Positions 20,915 to 31,709 of a DNA stretch of 64,000 nucleotides are shown here, one piece after another. How positions within the stretch are numbered: position 1 is the first letter of the stretch; every line of letters begins with the position of its first letter. A program made the position numbers and the translations under genes. Below the pieces are notes generated by a model, which was not told the origin of the DNA, did not search any database, and was given only the letters and a program-made list of their open reading frames with translations. This DNA is from Dendrolimus kikuchii. Its lineage: Eukaryota; Arthropoda; Insecta; Lepidoptera; Lasiocampidae. Where the stretch lies: assembly GCA_019925095.2 (NCBI GenBank), contig CM034390.1:533501-597500 (forward strand), read 5' to 3'.

Positions 20915-21108
20915 TCTTATACTAATATATAAAGCTGAAGAGTTTGTTTGTTTGAACGCGCTAATCTCAGGAACTACTGGTTTGATTTGAAAAATTCTTT
21001 CAATGTTAGATAGCCCATTTATCGAGGACGGTTATAGGTTATATATCATTACGCTAAGACCAATAGGAGCGGAGCAGCAATGAAAAATGTTTCAAAGTCG
21101 GGGGGATT
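20915..21108 (+). mobile_element. Long-form Helitron, 5' part
   Basis: Starts TCTTATACTAATATATAAAG after A and runs to ATGTTTCAAAGTCGG, where other copies continue to a hairpin and CTAG; here the 3' end is lost. Confidence 0.75.
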
Positions 21109-21284
21109 TTTTACTTACTTTTTTTTAACTATTCGGGTAGAAGTTAGTAGATAATTTAGATAAACAAAAATGGCATTCTTCAGTCTAGAAAATAAATTAA
21201 ACAAAAGAGTTCATAACAATTACTTTTCGGTGTATTAATCTAATTCTAGCAAACATTGCATAACAGGAGAAATGATAAATTATT

Positions 21285-21905
21285 TATCGTAATAATGAGA
21301 ACACATCTCCATAAATTCCTGATATGTTTGATGAAATAAAACGTCACAGAAGATAGTATAAAAAGCTGGAGCTGCTATGTATATGCAGTTTCGACGCAGA
21401 CAAAACAGACGCCGGAGAGCCCCCGGCTTGGATCCTCTTAGACAAAGGTAAGACCCACCAATCATACTCACTCACTACAGACACAAGTAGCCATACAAGA
21501 TTAGCATAGGCGTGTTGCTGGAGAGTTTCTTCCGCCGCTTCTTCTCCTCCAGCTATAACACGTTTCGAAGCGGTAGTAATGATAGTTAATAGATAATTGG
21601 TCCCCAAACAGTCACTTCAGCCTGTTGGCTTAGCTCATTCAGCCTTTTACGGCTAATTCTCAATATAGAGTCAATCCCCCGCAGCGGTCGAGCCGAGGTC
21701 GAACCTCACAGGAGGTGCCTCCTCGAGCGCACTGCTTCCGGGCTGAACGCCTCCGCTCCCACGGAGTCGGGAAGCCCCCAAAGTCCGGTATCGCTGAAAC
21801 AGCCATCTGCGGCTATTCAGCTGGGTCCAGCTCCAAAAAAATAAAAAATAAATGCAGTTTTGTGATTGAAGTATTCATCAACAGTGTATGTAATATACCA
21901 TTTTA
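21285..21905 (+). repeat. Dispersed repeat L, interrupted by a Jockey-type tail
   Basis: 21285-21391 and 21861-21905 together match the uninterrupted paralogue at 39650-39790 (CTCCATAAATTCCT, GCTGCTATGTA, then TTTTGTGATTGAAGTATT against TTTTGTCATTTAAGTATT). The paralogue serves as an empty site and confirms the insertion between the two parts. Confidence 0.65.
21392..21851 (+). mobile_element. Jockey-clade LINE 3' tail
   Basis: A 460-bp 5'-truncated insertion with TSD ATGCAGTTT at 21383-21391 and 21852-21860. It holds the last codons of ORF2 (arginine-rich, ending in RRAPGLDPL before an early TAG), then a 3' UTR with GAGTTTCTTCCGCCGCTTC and GTTTCGAAGCGG, and an A-rich end. It is the same family as 49501-50150 and 50160-50548. 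Confidence 0.8.
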
Positions 21906-22175
21906 AGCAAAGGCAAAGGGCATAATAAAGTTATAAATTTACATCCAGACAACTATTGTACATTTTCAATTTACGTAACCTATTAGTTTCCCAAGTTAAT
22001 CAGTAATCCTATCTATTAGTTCAATACTATTGTATTGACTTTGCTAACGACTTAACTATTCTAAACATTAACCATATGTATTTTAAACACAGATCATGTT
22101 AATTCTGAATTAGATTTAAAAGGTAAATCGTCGATTACAAAGCTATAAGTCTCAAATTCACGAATATATATAACA
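21906..22175. other. Unassigned stretch
   Basis: AT-rich; nothing recognised. Confidence 0.35.
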
Positions 22176-22942
22176 CTAGCTGTGCCAGCGACGTCGTCCG
22201 CGTGGAATTTGTTTTCAAAACACTCCGATTTTGAAACATTCTTCACTGGTGCTCCGCTCCTATTGATCTGAGCGTGATGATATATAGCCTATAGCCTTCC
22301 TCGATAAATGGGCTATCCAACACTGAAAGAATTTTTCAAATCAGACCAGTAGTTCCTGAGATTAGCGCGTTATATTTGGCTACAACACTAATACTTACAT
22401 TTTAAATATCGCGATATCTTTTGAATGAAACGTCCGAATTGAATAACTCAAAAAGTTCTAGAAAGGTATTGAATTCGTCTTTGATATGGAGTAATTTTTT
22501 TTGATAAGGAATAATACGAAGGTACAAAATAAAGAGTTTTTGAAGCGACGGCATTTTAATTATTTAAAAAAATAAAAGAAAACACTTATTGTGAGATAAC
22601 TACAATAGATATATGGTTACGCAATATTTTTTTATAGAAAATTATATGTTCTGCAAAGCGGTAGTACATTGTTTTGTTTTATAATCAATAGTTTTCGCAG
22701 CGCACGCCGTGTAAGGATTTTTTCGGGTCATTTTTTTACACCTTGCGTTACATTATTGGACTTTTAGTAAGGATCCCTGATTTTTTGAAAATATAATATA
22801 GCCTATAGCCTTCCTCGATAAATATACTATTCAACACTGAAAGAATTTTTCAAATCGGACCAGCGGTTCCTGAGATTAGCGCGTTTAAAAACCAAAGAAA
22901 CAAACTCTTCAGCTTTATAATATTAGTATAGATTAGTATAGA
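22176..22942 (-). mobile_element. Long-form Helitron, near full length
   Basis: On the minus strand it begins TCTATACTAAT and ends at CTAG (22176-22179) before T, preceded by the CGGACGACGTCGCTGGC hairpin. The 5' terminus is doubled: a 10-bp step gives two possible starts, at 22932 and 22942. No ORF. Confidence 0.85.
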
Positions 22943-23083
22943 TAGCGTTGAATCCCAGCTGTGTTCGGGGCTTGGGCTCTGCTCGTCCACTTTTCTTTTG
23001 CACTTTCTTCTGTATACCTTCTTGTTGGATCATTAGTAGCATCCTTTCAATGTCCATTTCCCGGGAATAAGCTATTTTTTAAT

Positions 23084-23742
23084 GCAGGAGTCCAGCAGAC
23101 AGGCAGACGGCCCACTTGATGGAAGGCGGTTAACATCACCTATAGACATTTCCAACACCAAAGGTGCTACAAATGCGCTGCTGCTCTCTTAAGGGAGACT
23201 GGACCCTGGTCACCAATGCCGATACACAGGTTGTGGATTGTCTTGTCGCCTCTTACGACAGGCAGCAGGAAATTGTATTCTTTCGCCGTTCCTGCACGGA
23301 TATCCCCCGCCATACATTACCTGTTATAGCGTAAAATATACAAGTTAGAGAGGAAATGACTTGAACAAAAGCCAAAGTTATTTGGGAACTTCCCCACGTT
23401 CGCGTTGAAATAGTAAAATGACTCGCAAAACCTGCCCTTTGAGTTATACAAGGAAGGGAACTTACGCCTGCGACATCGAGTTTCGAATTAACATGCCTAT
23501 GGATATTTGCATCATCAAAGGTGCTACAAATACGCTGCTGCTCTTTTAAGGGAGACTGGAACTTGGTCATTAATCTCGGAACACAACTCAAGGTTGTTAT
23601 GGGGACATACTTTACACCAAGGGTGATAGCCATCCGGTCGGGCAAATGCCCTACCACCTGGCTGTGAGTTGTTTTGTCGCCTCTTACGACAGGCCGCCCG
23701 GTCGCAGGAAATTGTATTCTTCATCCGTTCCAGCACGGATAA
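23084..23742 (+). repeat. Repeat B, segment J and a second repeat B in tandem
   Basis: A B copy (23084-23306, internal deletion) runs into segment J (23307-23491), as at 10919. It is followed by the distal two thirds of another B copy (23492-23742) that ends at CCAGCACGGATAA. The order suggests that B and J are parts of one larger element that has rearranged. Confidence 0.7.
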
Positions 23743-24829
23743 AATAAGAAGAGAAAAGACCAGTTATTTTTAGCAAGGCTCTTGAATAAATATAACTTCA
23801 CTCTTAAACTGACTTTTTATTTTCACCTTTGTAAGTATCTTTTTGTCGTACAAAATGGTCTCTCTTAACTGAATTCAAAAACCGTGTCTCTTTTTACATT
23901 TTTGAATTCCCACCAATGAGAGCGAGTTTTATACCCATCTCTCATTGGTTAGTCGTATCCTTACGTCCTGGCTAACACGGGCATATAGGCATTGAATAAC
24001 AATAACAAAAGTAGATCATTATGTAATTGGTAAATTAAATTTAATTAAATAAATAAGAAAATTGAAATAGATATTTATATATAATTTATTTTACGATTAG
24101 AAATTATGATTTAAACATGAATGGAAAACATAGCGTAGATCAAAAGAATGTTGTTGCTATGTTTTTCATAAGGTAGCACTTGTCAAACGTCAAAAGTCAA
24201 ATGCCAAAGATTGACCTTGAACTTGACCTACTGTTGTTTATGAATATGAATTGGATTAAAATACAAGTTTTATTTATAATACGAAAGTTTCTGATAGACA
24301 TGAAAATGAAATTCCATAAATGTATAAACAAATAATTGAGTTGGAAAACCGAGCGTGTGGTAACCAGGATCGTGGTATATTTTAAGCAAATATAATATAA
24401 AACTACAACTAAACGTGGTAAGGATCGGGCTATGAATAGTTAACTGCCCCCTTCGGGAGGCAGAGGGCTATGGATCATCAATCAGCCAGACTCCGGCCGC
24501 AACCCCACGCCTCAGTGCAAATGAGAAATTGAGCGAAAACCGGCGAGCGGTGTGCTTGATACCGATATGTGATTCAACCTTGTGTTTTGTTTTGATAAAG
24601 AAACATTCAAGACCGGCGGTACATTTGATACTATCGTGCGGAGAATAGGTGTTTACTCTTAATTTATTTAAATACAGCTTTAGTTTCAGTTTAAGGATAT
24701 AGTACAAAAAACGTGAAACAATCACGATGGTCTTGGCACGGAGTATGCGAAACATCAAGATTTAATTTTGCGAAATTAGGAGACTCGTTTCACCATCAAG
24801 CAATCGCGATGAATAGACTTGTTCTGCTG
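23743..24829. other. Unassigned stretch with one small hairpin
   Basis: Arms ACCAATGAGAG (23912-23922) and CTCTCATTGGT (23939-23949) form a hairpin. A GTCAAACGTCAAAAGTC run lies near 24186. A 96-codon minus frame at 24468-24758 has no recognisable domain and is not supported as a gene. No repeat shared with the rest of the window is seen. Confidence 0.35.
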
Positions 24830-25062
24830 CAAATTCAGCCAGAAGAGTTAGGTAGTTCATTGACGAAGAGACTGCTAGACTAGTTTATTTTAGTTATTTT
24901 CATAGTGTCATGTCCTATGGTATTTTACTTTGGGGCAACGCTGCTGACTTAGAGACTATATTTGTTTTACAAAGAAGAGCAGTAAGGTCAATTTACAATC
25001 TCGGCCCTCAGAAGTCTCCTGCATGTATGGAATTTATGGAGATATGTTGCAGTATAATTTTT
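24830..25062 (+). pseudogene. CR1/Jockey-type RT C-terminal fragment
   Basis: The frame reads YFHSVMSYGILLWGNAADLE and then VLQRRAVRSIYNLGP, the thumb/C-terminal block of CR1/Jockey-group reverse transcriptases. It is cut by the RTE-like insertion at 25074. The sequence resumes after 25288 without clear coding potential. Confidence 0.65.
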
Positions 25063-25073
25063 TAGTACATCAT

Positions 25074-25277
25074 ACATACATAATTTCACGCCAGTTCCCT
25101 TGCGGGGTAGGCAGGAACAACAGTGCGCCATTTAGGCTTATTCTTACATACCTCACTTGCTTCTTTGACATTCATAACTCTTGTCATGCACGCTCGTGTG
25201 TTCTTAAAGCTTCTGACATCACCTTCTGCTAATACACGATCAATTTGATCATTGAAGGTGTGTCGTGGCCTTCCACG
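25074..25277 (-). mobile_element. RTE-like LINE, 3' fragment
   Basis: Minus-strand tail starting with the CATACATA run and covering the last 60 codons. The 11-bp TSD TAGTACATCAT lies at 25063-25073 and 25278-25288. It is younger than the CR1/Jockey fragment it interrupts. Confidence 0.85.
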
Positions 25278-25288
25278 TAGTACATCAT

Positions 25289-25694
25289 GTCATTATTATA
25301 ACTATAATAATATTTTTATTTCCTATTATTGTGTCTTTGACTTACTGATTATGCTCTGTTTGCTACAACTCGATTAATTCTTCGAAAAGTAATTGTGTAA
25401 CACATTTCTGTATAAAAAGTATTTGAGCTAGGTAAATAGAAGAAAAAAATTTTTTAGCTAGACGTGATGCTGGGGAGTTTCTTGTCGCTTCTTCACCTTA
25501 ACAGCAATAACACGTTGCGAAGCGGTGTACATAGACTAGGAAGTGGAATTAAATTTTAACTTATACCTTCAAAAAATGTTCTCCAGTGGAATTTATTTTG
25601 AATAAACATTTGAATTTGCAGCGCCACTTAAAGACTATCCAAATCAGTACAATATGAGAGGTTTCAACAACTAAGTATGCTGTATCCTTAGATC
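25289..25694. other. Unassigned stretch with a Jockey-type 3' UTR motif
   Basis: Around 25465-25535 the GGAGTTTCTTGTCGCTTCTT and ACGTTGCGAAGCGG motifs recur, as in the Jockey-type tails, so part of this is a LINE remnant. The rest is unassigned. Confidence 0.4.
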
Positions 25695-25698
25695 GTAT

Positions 25699-26155
25699 TC
25701 TTACGAGTTACGCAATACTCGAATTAAAATGCCCTTGGAATTACTATACCAATTTATTAGAACTGTACAAGCACGTATAAAACAGGTACAAATATAACTG
25801 AAAACAAACAATATACACTGCACGATTCAATAACATACGCAAAGTCCGTCACTATCTCACTTGTCGAATGTACACACGTCTTGCTAGCATCGTAATCGTC
25901 GCTTGACTGCCGATCTCTCCGTTCGAGCACCCTTTATACTCAGCTTACGACCGTGTAAACAATGATTTCCACGAATCACACCTGCGCCATTTTCGGCGCA
26001 ATTCCTAGGAAAAACATAATTCTCCCCACCTGCATAATTATACCTGCGAACGGCCATAAACAAGTACGATAACAATAGGCTATTGTCAACAAAAGAACTC
26101 CTTATGCGGAGGGTAATAAAAATGTGCTTCGTGCAATTTTGGCTAAGTTGTAACA
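25699..26155 (-). mobile_element. Solo LTR, Gypsy-like family
   Basis: 457 bp in reverse orientation, with TSD GTAT at 25695-25698 and 26156-26159. On the minus strand it starts TGTTACAACTTAG and ends GTAA(G)A, so the terminal CA has mutated. It has the same blocks as the other LTRs (GTGACGGACTTTGCG, TTTATACGTGC). No internal region. Confidence 0.8.
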
Positions 26156-26159
26156 GTAT

Positions 26160-26814
26160 TATCTTTATGACTGTTACATCCTATACAAAGACTGTCCGGC
26201 TGCTCACGTTCACTTCTACTTAGTTGCTTAATCTAACAAATGTTTACACGTGGTCAACATACGACCAACCTTATATACCAAAGTGGGGCTTCACACATAT
26301 AACATTACTATTTTCCAACGGATGCTCTCATTTGTCGCAGGATGTGATACATCCTGTGTGTCTCCTCTATCTTAATTAATACAACTTTCAATAACGTAAC
26401 CTTTCTGTTCCTCCCTTTAGGTACTTTCGTAATAGAATAATCTGTAAACCTTTAAAGCCTTCAGGCTGTTTGAAAGTTCGACGTCTAATTAAAATTGTAT
26501 CAATCGAGAAAGTTGTCGACTTTTGTCCGTCAATCAATTTCCTGCAGTCGAGTTGAGCCTCTTTGAAATGTTCCGATCAATGTAGAATTCAGTTTGCTTC
26601 ATATTGCTTTCAGGATTTTCAAGTTTTACTGAACCACTTCTGATCATTCTGGTTAGTAATTGAACTTTTTCTTAAGCTTCATTTACGTTTGTATTAGTTA
26701 AGCAATTAATTAACGTGCCAAAAATTATATAGGTAATTAAGTCTTTATCGTCGTTTGGATCACTTTACAGTTTGTACCGTTCAACGTACAGCGGTTTGCT
26801 GTACGTGTTACTTT
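26160..26814. other. Unassigned stretch
   Basis: No ORF of note and no recognised repeat. Confidence 0.35.
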
Positions 26815-27660
26815 AGACCATTATCAATTATGGAGGCATTCCACTACGGGCAATCCAAACAGTAATTGATCGGCTTGTGCGGAGACTCGAGACCATTAGA
26901 CGTATAATGGCTAATACCCAGTAAAACCAGCCTCCTCCGATGCCCCGCGCTTATGGCAGGAAAGGTATGAGACTTAGAACGTAGTTACGCCCATGCCGAT
27001 CCTAGCGCAATAAGTGCCTGAGAAAGCCCCTGGAAGAGCTAACTCACTTCGACGACAGGGGTGAAGACTCCTCTGCTCCCTTGATGCGAGAGGGCCACTG
27101 AAGCGGTATTATTCAGGGAGGGAAATCATGCGCATATCTGCGCCTCCGGGCTCCCGGCTGACGCCGGCGCCCACGTGGAGGCGCATGAATACGCGCAATT
27201 CCATTTCTCTCCCTATCTCGTTCAGCGGCCTCCTTTTGAGACATAACCGTCTCGCAGAAATTGGCCGCACCCACCCAATGATCTTCGCTGTGCAGCATGA
27301 CTTGCACCGGGCTGCGAGGGAATCGATCGGACCTACTAATGTCTCGAGTAGAAATCTCTGCGATGTCCAAGCTGCGCACTCGACTAGCGTATGAAACGCC
27401 GTGTCAAGCGCGCCACACTGGTGGCATTCGGGTGAAGGCTGACAGCCCGCATTCTGATGCAGATACTTATCGAAGCAACCGTGCCTGGTAAGTATCTGCG
27501 TCATTCTGAAGGTCAGGGTCCCGCGTTCCCGCGAGAGCCATTCCAACAGCTGCGGTCGAACCGCTTCCACCGTGTAAACGCCGGCCGCAGGGTTTTCCAA
27601 CTCTACTGACCAAGATTGAATCATGGAGGCGGTTTCCCGCGCCCTGGTCGTAAAAAAAAA
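26815..27660 (-). pseudogene. R1-type LINE ORF2 C-terminus and 3' UTR, frameshifted
   Basis: On the minus strand the ORF reads AVRPQLLEWLSRERGTLTFR and TRHGCFDKYL, then a CCHC knuckle (CHQC...H...C), closely matching the C-terminal third of the R1 ORF at 15588. Near 27360 the frame shifts; the rest (FCETVMSQKEAAER, ending RRRRYAHDFPP) continues in another frame to a stop at 27113. The 3' UTR (26815-27110) aligns with 7957-8240. It is truncated on the 5' side near 27660. Confidence 0.75.
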
Positions 27661-28034
27661 CCTCCAAACACTGCCAGCATCCATCACTACAAGCAAGAAC
27701 AAGTGTACAAACTGTACACAGTTAAGTAGTAAATTTTTGGTCAAGTAAATATCTATCTATCTAAACTATGATAAGAACTTAGGTCGCAAGTTAACTGGTT
27801 ATTTGGCTAATGTAAATGTAATTCAGGAATATACCCCTACATGCTCCAACATTTATTAGATACGATGTTTGTTTCGCAATTTCGATTACGTAAAAGCTTC
27901 GTGTTCCGCAAAAACTGTGTTTGGATTATTTTAAATCACAAATCTCTAAGCTTCTTTCAACAAAGTCTATTCAAATCCAATACAAGGAATAAGAAACAAA
28001 CAAAAATATTATATAGATATGAATGAATATTATA
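27661..28034. other. Unassigned stretch
   Basis: AT-rich; nothing recognised. A few codons of the R1-type element may extend into its left edge. Confidence 0.35.
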
Positions 28035-28039
28035 GTAAG

Positions 28040-28380
28040 TAAGAGAGTTGGTCTGAAAGAGAGTGTCGGGGTGAAGGTAAGGAGAGGAATGCTCCGGTGG
28101 TTCGGGCATGATGAAAGAATGACTAAACAGATATACAATGCAAAAGTGGATGGATGCAGAAGTCGTGGAAGGCCACGACACACCTTCCATGATCAAATTG
28201 ATCGTGTACTAGCAGAAGGTGATGTCAGGAGCCTTAAGAACAGACGAGCGTGCATGACAAGAGTTATGAATGTCAAAGAAGCAAGTGAGGTGTGTAAGAA
28301 TAAGCCTAAATGGCGCTCTGTTGTTCGTGCCTACCCCGCAAGGGAACTAGCGTGAAGTTATGTATGTATGTATGTATGTA
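28040..28380 (+). mobile_element. RTE-like LINE, 3' fragment
   Basis: Plus-strand C-terminus from KRVGLKESVGVKVR through LRWFGHDERM (a small internal deletion) to ARELA, followed by five TATG units. A TSD such as TATGAATG is possible, but the microsatellite tail blurs it. Confidence 0.8.
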
Positions 28381-28548
28381 TGAATGCTTTACTACCGTGT
28401 AACACAGTAGCGCAGCATCAAGATGTTGGAATAATATCACTCCGCCTATTAGGAATGCATCTTCAATTTCGTTGTTTAGAATCAAAATTAAGAAATTTAT
28501 TAATGCTCATCAAAACGCACAATGCGATCTTAGGCTATATGATTTTTT

Positions 28549-28785
28549 TTATTTTTTTATTGCAGGAGTTCAGCAGACAGGCAGACGACCCACTTGATGG
28601 AAAGCGGTTACCATCGCCTATGGACATTTGCAACTAAATGTGCTACAAATGCGCTGCTGCTCTCTTAAGGGAGACTGGAACCTGGCCACTAATGCCGGAA
28701 CACAACTCAAGGTTGTTATGGCGACATACTCTAGACTAGGGGTGGAAGCCATCCAGTCGGGCAAATGCCCTACCTTCTGGCAATT
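28549..28785 (+). repeat. Dispersed repeat B, 3'-shortened
   Basis: From TTTTATTGCAGGAGTTCAGC to AATGCCCTACCTTCTGGCA; the last third is absent. Confidence 0.8.
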
Positions 28786-28844
28786 GTTTCTAGTCTACAA
28801 TTCATTTACCTTTATTAAACTGCATTATACTGTAAATATTATAA

Positions 28845-29063
28845 GTCGTGGAAGGCCACGACACACCTTCCATGATCAAATTGATCGTGTACTAGCAGAG
28901 GGTGATGTCAGGAGCCTTAAAAACAGACGAGCGTGCTTGACAAGAGCTATGAATGTCAAAGAAGCAAGTGAGGTGTGTAAGAATGGGCCTAAATGGCGCT
29001 CTGTTGTTCGTGCCTACCCCGCAAGGGAACTGGCGTGAGGTTATGTATGTATGTATGTATGTG
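28845..29063 (+). mobile_element. RTE-like LINE, 3' fragment
   Basis: Plus-strand tail from GTCGTGGAAGGCCACG to the TATGTATG run, with an 8-bp TSD TATTATAA at 28837-28844 and 29064-29071. Confidence 0.8.
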
Positions 29064-29115
29064 TATTATAATTGTTGTACTTATGTGTATTGTCGCTTCT
29101 TCTCTATATAAACTA

Positions 29116-29535
29116 CTAGCTGTCCCGGCAGACGTTGTTCTGCCCTGAAGAAATAAAATTTAGAACCCGATTCTAGCGCCACCTACCGAATCCAAATGTA
29201 AGCTACCCTATCTTTCAATTCGGATCAAACTGCACCCGGTGTGCAACAAATTAAAATCGGTCAAGTAGTTTAGGAGCCCCTCGCGGACAAACAACGTGAC
29301 ACGTAATTTATATATACATACATAACTTCACGCCAGTTCCCTTGCGGGGTAGGCACGAACAACAGAGCGCCATTTAGGCCCATTCTTACACACCTCACTT
29401 GCTTCTTTGACATTCATAGCTCTTGTCATGCACGCTCGTCTGTTCTTAAGGCTCCTGACATCACCCTCCGCTAGTACACGATCAATTTGATCATGGAAGG
29501 TGTGTCGTGGCCACAATAATTTATATATAATAAGA
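29116..29535 (-). mobile_element. D-type Helitron interrupted by an RTE-like tail
   Basis: CTAG at 29116-29119 with hairpin GGCAGAACAACGTCTGCC marks the 3' end. The 5' end is TCTTATTATATATAAATTACG at about 29535. The body has one GGTGGCGCTA block. It is split by the insertion at 29317-29516; the Helitron without it is 207 bp. Confidence 0.8.
29317..29516 (-). mobile_element. RTE-like LINE, 3' fragment, with perfect 13-bp TSD
   Basis: 200 bp of tail and C-terminal codons inserted in the Helitron. TSD TAATTTATATATA lies at 29304-29316 and 29517-29529, and the TATG tail abuts the left TSD. This is the clearest example of how the family inserts. Confidence 0.9.
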
Positions 29536-29627
29536 AACTATAAGCGAGCGAAATTCCATACTTCTCCGTCCGCGCAATTTTCGTAAAAAGGGGTACAAAG
29601 TTTTTGCTTCACGTATTAATATATAGA
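29536..29627 (-). mobile_element. Helitron 5'-end fragment, third type
   Basis: On the minus strand it starts TCTATATATTAATACGTG at 29627 (the adjoining base gives A|TC) and runs to ATTTCGCTCGCTTATAG. The same piece occurs at 54424-54518. Confidence 0.6.
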
Positions 29628-29635
29628 TAAAAACA

Positions 29636-29880
29636 CTAGCAGATCCTCGCGACTTCGTCCACGCTGGACTTGAAGTTGCCGCGGGAATCCCGGGACACAA
29701 AATACCGCAGCATTGAAAAAATAATGTCGTAAATCGTTTAAGTGAAAGCTGTGTCGGAATAAGCCAATTTTTATGAACCCGAACAACTTCAAACCGCTCC
29801 CGGGAAAATCCCGCCGTATTTCCAGGATAAAAAGTAGCGCAGATTTTAGTCTAAGTGTTGGCAACACCAACATAAAATAT
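29636..29880 (+). repeat. Dispersed repeat I
   Basis: Begins CTAGCAGATCCTCGCGACTT, resembling an inverted Helitron 3' end, and includes CGCGGGAATCCCGGG and CGCTCCCGGGAAAATCCCG. Confidence 0.5.
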
Positions 29881-30314
29881 TTTTTACTAGCAACATTGTA
29901 GTTGCATTTTTGGGCTTCTTCCGTTTGGGTTGTAGCCGAAGGCAGACGCCTTCGTATGTAATGTGATATTATTACAAGTTTTCACCAACTAACAGTGTTT
30001 AACTTTCACGAATACCTGGGTATCCTAGAACCACCACCATGAGCGTGCGCCAAAAATATATATTATATGCGCGACGAGCTGCGTGCATGTTGGTCCTTCG
30101 AGCCGGATCGCCGTTCTGTCGATCAGCGAAAACCCGCGAAACCACGAACCAACCCATCGAATCCCGAACAAACCGACAAACAGACGAGAATCTAAAAAAA
30201 AATTGCATCGAGTTCTCCATCGTTTATATAATAGTTAATTATAGTGTATTTCAGTTCTTTTTTTTTTTAATAACATCAAAGTACAGGCACGATATGTTTA
30301 TAATTTGATAATAT
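29881..30314. repeat. Mixed remnants, including repeat I
   Basis: 30105-30250 repeats the ATCAGCGAAAACC and TTGCATCGAGTTCTCCATCG parts of repeat I. Just before it, TGGTCCTTCGAGCCGGAT is a phrase I associate with the leader of Bel/Pao-type LTR elements; that reading is tentative. No gene. Confidence 0.35.
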
Positions 30315-30733
30315 TGTTACATGCCGACAAAAGTGAAACCACACCTGCCTGCCATAAAGCACAGTTTATTACCTTCCCGCATTTGGACTTCTTTTGTTTA
30401 CTTAGAAAAACAATCTATTGTGTATTGTACTAGTTTATGGCCGTTCGCAGGAATAATTAAGTAGGTGTGCGGATTACGTTTTTCTAGGACATTAAGTCGA
30501 CGATACGGGCGGGCATACTTATATTTGTGAAGTATAAAATAACAGCAGAATGGAGAGGGGAGGCAGTCAAGCGACGATTATGATACAAGCAAGACGTGTG
30601 TACATTCGATAAGCTAGATAGTGACGGACTTTGCGTAAGTTATTGAATCGTGCAGTTTGTCCTGTTTGTATAGTTCTAATAAATTCTATAGTCAATCCAA
30701 CGGCGTTTTAGTTCGAGTCCCGCACTCGTAACA
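30315..30733 (+). mobile_element. Solo LTR, Gypsy-like family
   Basis: 419 bp from TGTTACATG to CTCGTAACA with TSD ATAT at 30311-30314 and 30734-30737. A GTATAAAAT TATA-like box lies near 30535 and TAATAAATT near 30687. No internal genes on either side. Confidence 0.85.
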
Positions 30734-31697
30734 ATATTATAGATCATATAATAGGATAAAATATATTTTCAACACACTTGCTTATAAAGTGGCTCTATGG
30801 TCACCGCAATTAGGCACAGAATGACACCCATAATCAAACTGTGAGTAAAAAACATTATAACTCACTAGTGAGTTATAGATTTTTTTTTTAATTTTATTGG
30901 TTGAGTTGCTTTGTTCTTAAAAAAGTTTTTATTCAAAAAAAAAAGATCGTGTTCTATAGAACAAATAAATTAATGTTCCTATTGCTTGCTCATTTCATGC
31001 AACTTCTTATTTAAATAGATAATTTTAACTCGTACGTGTTTAATAAATAAAACTTTCACTCATATATAACTTTTTTTATCTACTAAATAAAATGAGTTTT
31101 TGTTGTTATTTTATTCACAAGTGTGTTGAAAAACGTCGTACGATACACGTGTGTATTGATGATTACCGTCCTCGTCTCTCTTAAGACCCTCGCCTACGGC
31201 TCGAGTCTCAATGGCGCCTCGGCGGTAATCACCAATGTTACACACTAGTACCATAATGTACTATTATTACACCCGTTAGAAAAGCCTCTGAATCTAATTT
31301 TTAAAGCTACAATCTGCTGCAATAGTCACGGAATTATTCACATACAATAAATACAAATGAACTGTTGTACACGTCATTGGGATGATTAAACAAAGAGTGC
31401 GGCTAAAGCAATTAACTGCAAACGATTTCATTAAAATTTCACATGAATTATAATGGAGCTGTCATATCAACGCATGAGATCAATACCCCATGCGAGAGAC
31501 GACATTAACGAGTTGGAAATTGTGCGGGAAGTAGAAGGAAATTATGAAAATTAAATGCTTTGTAAACTCATTGGAAGCTTAACAAATTTATCAATTTTTG
31601 ATGTGAAACTTCTATAGACGGGGTCTTAGGATTTTTCTGTCACGAAAAAGCGTTACGGCCGCGGTATAAATTTAGACTAGACGTGGTAAGGGGCGGC
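30734..31697. other. Unassigned stretch
   Basis: AT-rich with homopolymer runs. No ORF or repeat recognised. Confidence 0.4.
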
Positions 31698-31709
31698 ATA
31701 ATTTTAGAG

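Noticed and set aside
24468..24758. A 96-codon minus-strand ORF
   Set aside because: No domain or repeat match, ordinary AT-rich composition, no splice or promoter context; compatible with chance.
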